A DNA stretch of 6,343 nucleotides, taken from Thermoplasmata archaeon (GTDB taxonomy: Archaea > Thermoplasmatota > Thermoplasmata > Thermoplasmatales > Thermoplasmataceae). Under the pieces are notes generated by a model that saw only the letters and a list, made by a program, of their open reading frames with translations, did not search any database and was not told the origin of the DNA. Position numbers and translations under genes: made by a program. The stretch covers positions 1-6,343 of the forward strand of contig JAJYRT010000110.1 of assembly GCA_021793945.1 (NCBI GenBank), written 5' to 3'. How positions within the stretch are numbered: position 1 is the first letter of the stretch; the number at the start of each line of letters is the position of its first letter. Positions 5,244-6,343 of this stretch are shown piece by piece.

Positions 5244-6182
5244 CTATTGTGTTCTTTCAAACTGATCCATCCTGTACCTGATCGCCTCCATGGCAGGAAG
5301 GTCATATTCCCTGTCCGGCAGATTTGGAAGTCTTGCCCCTTCTGTCTTTAGAATGTGGTTGTTTTCCGCTGATCTTCTGAATGTGGGATCGTCTTTTACA
5401 ACAACCCTGAAATCCTCATCGAAAGTCCACAGATAACGATCAAATAGTGAATGGTGGTTATTGCAGAGAAGTATTCCGTTGCGCAGATCCTTTGAAGTGC
5501 CATGTTCACCCACTGGTATCAGGTGTGCGGCCTGGAGCCCTATTGGCTCCCCCCTGAAATGATATCCTATCTCGCAAAGGCTGCACCTTTCATGATATAG
5601 CCTACGAAGGCCGGTTTGAAATCCCTTCCTTCTCTGATTCATCATGATGGCCGTAATTCTATCCTCCGATGGATCAAATGGTGCGAAGGGCGGAATTGCA
5701 TTCTCGTTAATTGGAGCGTCTTCTATGTCAATAGGCTCGCCATGCAGCAGGAAGTGCGTTCCATCGAACTTCTCCACGTATGCAAGGCCCATCACCTCGT
5801 AGGTGCTGTTGTTTCTTCTGCCTTCTTGCTGTATGAAAACCCCCACAGGCACATGATCCTCCATTGATCTCAACAGGGAACGATTTGTGTGCAGTTCTGT
5901 AGATGATTTACCGTCACTCACTTCCGAAGTGTATCTGTAAAGCCATGAACCATCCGGGAGAGGAGTGGGGCTTTCGTCGGGATAACCGCCTCTGATCGTT
6001 TGCCTTATCCAGAGTGCATAATCTGAACCTTTAGGCTTGTAAATTCCCTTCTGGGTTCCAAATCCCTGGATAGACTCCTTCAATTTCTGGCTCGATGCAA
6101 GCAAGCCCATGGAATCCCTTATCTTTCCCAATTCACGCATCAGGTTTGGATCCAGAATCCTGGAAACTGGATCAGAGGTCAT
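5244..6182 (-). CDS. HNH endonuclease with N-terminal SRA/YDG-like domain, predicted restriction enzyme
   Basis: The C-terminal part of this 312-residue protein is an HNH_2-type nuclease: a C200-x2-C203 pair, LQAAHLIPVGEHG with H220, DLRNGILLCNNHHSLFD (232-248) with N235, C240 and H243/H244, then a typical hairpin (WTFDEDFRVVV). H220-N235-H244 are the expected catalytic and metal-binding residues. The N-terminal part (about 44-150) has GIYKPKGSDYALWIRQT, GGYPDE and PDGSWLYRYTSE, resembling SRA/YDG-like modules fused to HNH nucleases in modification-dependent restriction enzymes. A charged helical segment (1-40) precedes it. It probably cuts incoming, perhaps base-modified, DNA in the cytoplasm. 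The nuclease call is firm; recognition of modified bases is inference. No methyltransferase gene is in the window. The ATG at 6182 fits an AT-rich promoter element 26 bp upstream, so the mRNA is probably leaderless. Confidence 0.88.
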   Translation of the reverse strand: MTSDPVSRILDPNLMRELGKIRDSMGLLASSQKLKESIQGFGTQKGIYKPKGSDYALWIRQTIRGGYPDESPTPLPDGSWLYRYTSEVSDGKSSTELHTNRSLLRSMEDHVPVGVFIQQEGRRNNSTYEVMGLAYVEKFDGTHFLLHGEPIDIEDAPINENAIPPFAPFDPSEDRITAIMMNQRRKGFQTGLRRLYHERCSLCEIGYHFRGEPIGLQAAHLIPVGEHGTSKDLRNGILLCNNHHSLFDRYLWTFDEDFRVVVKDDPTFRRSAENNHILKTEGARLPNLPDREYDLPAMEAIRYRMDQFERTQ

Positions 6183-6202
6183 CGAAAATCAATACTTGAC
6201 CA

Positions 6203-6214
6203 GTTTTAAATTTA
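6203..6214 (-). promoter_or_regulatory. TATA-like promoter element for the HNH nuclease gene
   Basis: Read on the minus strand, TTAAATTTAAAA lies centred about 26 bp before the ATG at 6182, matching archaeal TATA-to-start spacing and predicting a leaderless message. It sits between the stop of the upstream minus-strand gene (6227) and the nuclease start, so the nuclease can be transcribed separately. Confidence 0.6.
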
Positions 6215-6226
6215 ACCCTTAACTCG

Positions 6227-6343
6227 TCAATTTTTACATAACATGCCCAGATCTACGCCAAGTGTTTCCACGAGCTCCCTTGACTTTTTAGGAATCTCGC
6301 TCATGATTTCTGATTTTTCCATGCGGTACATCTTGATCCTTGA
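6227..6343 (-). CDS. 3' end of a partial gene, unknown function
   Basis: On the minus strand a frame enters from the window edge and stays open for 38 codons to TGA at 6227-6229. The residues are charged and helix-prone: MYRMEKSEIMSEIPKKSREL, then a short hydrophobic end (VETLGVDLGMLCKN). The codons resemble those of the neighbouring genes (AGG, ATC, GAG) and there is no better frame in this stretch. It is the C-terminus of a protein whose body lies outside the window; no family can be named. It reads in the same direction as the nuclease gene, 44 nt away, with a promoter-like element between them. Confidence 0.5.
   Translation of the reverse strand, partial: SRIKMYRMEKSEIMSEIPKKSRELVETLGVDLGMLCKN

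Noticed and set aside
5616..5867. Plus-strand frame within the HNH nuclease gene
   Set aside because: It lies antisense to an unambiguous nuclease and has no recognisable feature.
1..6343. tRNA, rRNA, C/D-box RNA, CRISPR repeats and riboswitches
   Set aside because: I saw no cloverleaf, no regularly spaced direct repeats and no box C/D motif pairs in the non-coding stretches; absence by eye is not proof.

Overview
The window looks like a chromosomal segment of an archaeon, most likely an acidophilic Thermoplasmata (Thermoplasma/Ferroplasma/Cuniculiplasma type). Four observations support this: an archaea-typical DUF211 gene next to a TIGR00267-like membrane protein gene; AT-rich TATA-type elements about 24-30 bp before start codons, implying leaderless transcripts; frequent AGG and ATA codons; and an exported phosphoesterase poor in charged residues. 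The genus is inference; nothing here fixes it.

Layout. 1-104 is non-coding and carries a 22-bp near-palindrome. 105-641 (+) is the C-terminal third of an IS4/IS1634-type transposase, cut off upstream, so a dead insertion-sequence remnant. 642-1001 holds no intact gene: an AT-rich part with T7 and C7 tracts, then a possible decayed reading frame. On the minus strand, 1817-1527 encodes a DUF211 protein and 1517-1002 a small VIT/CCC1-like (TIGR00267) membrane protein, 9 nt apart: a probable two-gene metal-related operon. A divergent 204-bp spacer leads to the plus strand: an unknown multi-pass membrane protein (2022-2576), then directly a secreted, C-terminally anchored acid phosphatase/phospholipase C-family enzyme (2582-4021). 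Next come two unknown multi-pass membrane proteins (4101-4754 and 4816-5238). They are separated by a perfect 10-bp-arm inverted repeat that abuts the stop codon of the first and precedes the likely promoter of the second. Convergent to them and only 5 nt away is a minus-strand gene (6182-5244) for an HNH nuclease with an N-terminal SRA/YDG-like module, probably a solitary restriction or modified-DNA-cleaving enzyme. The last 117 bases are the 3' end of another minus-strand gene that runs off the window.

How it fits together. The central block (2022-5238) is dominated by the cell envelope: one exported phosphoesterase among three unknown integral membrane proteins. The flanks are accessory in character: a transposase remnant on the left and a stand-alone nuclease on the right. 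The metal-related pair appears to be an independent housekeeping unit. I found no tRNA, rRNA, CRISPR array or obvious multi-gene defence system.
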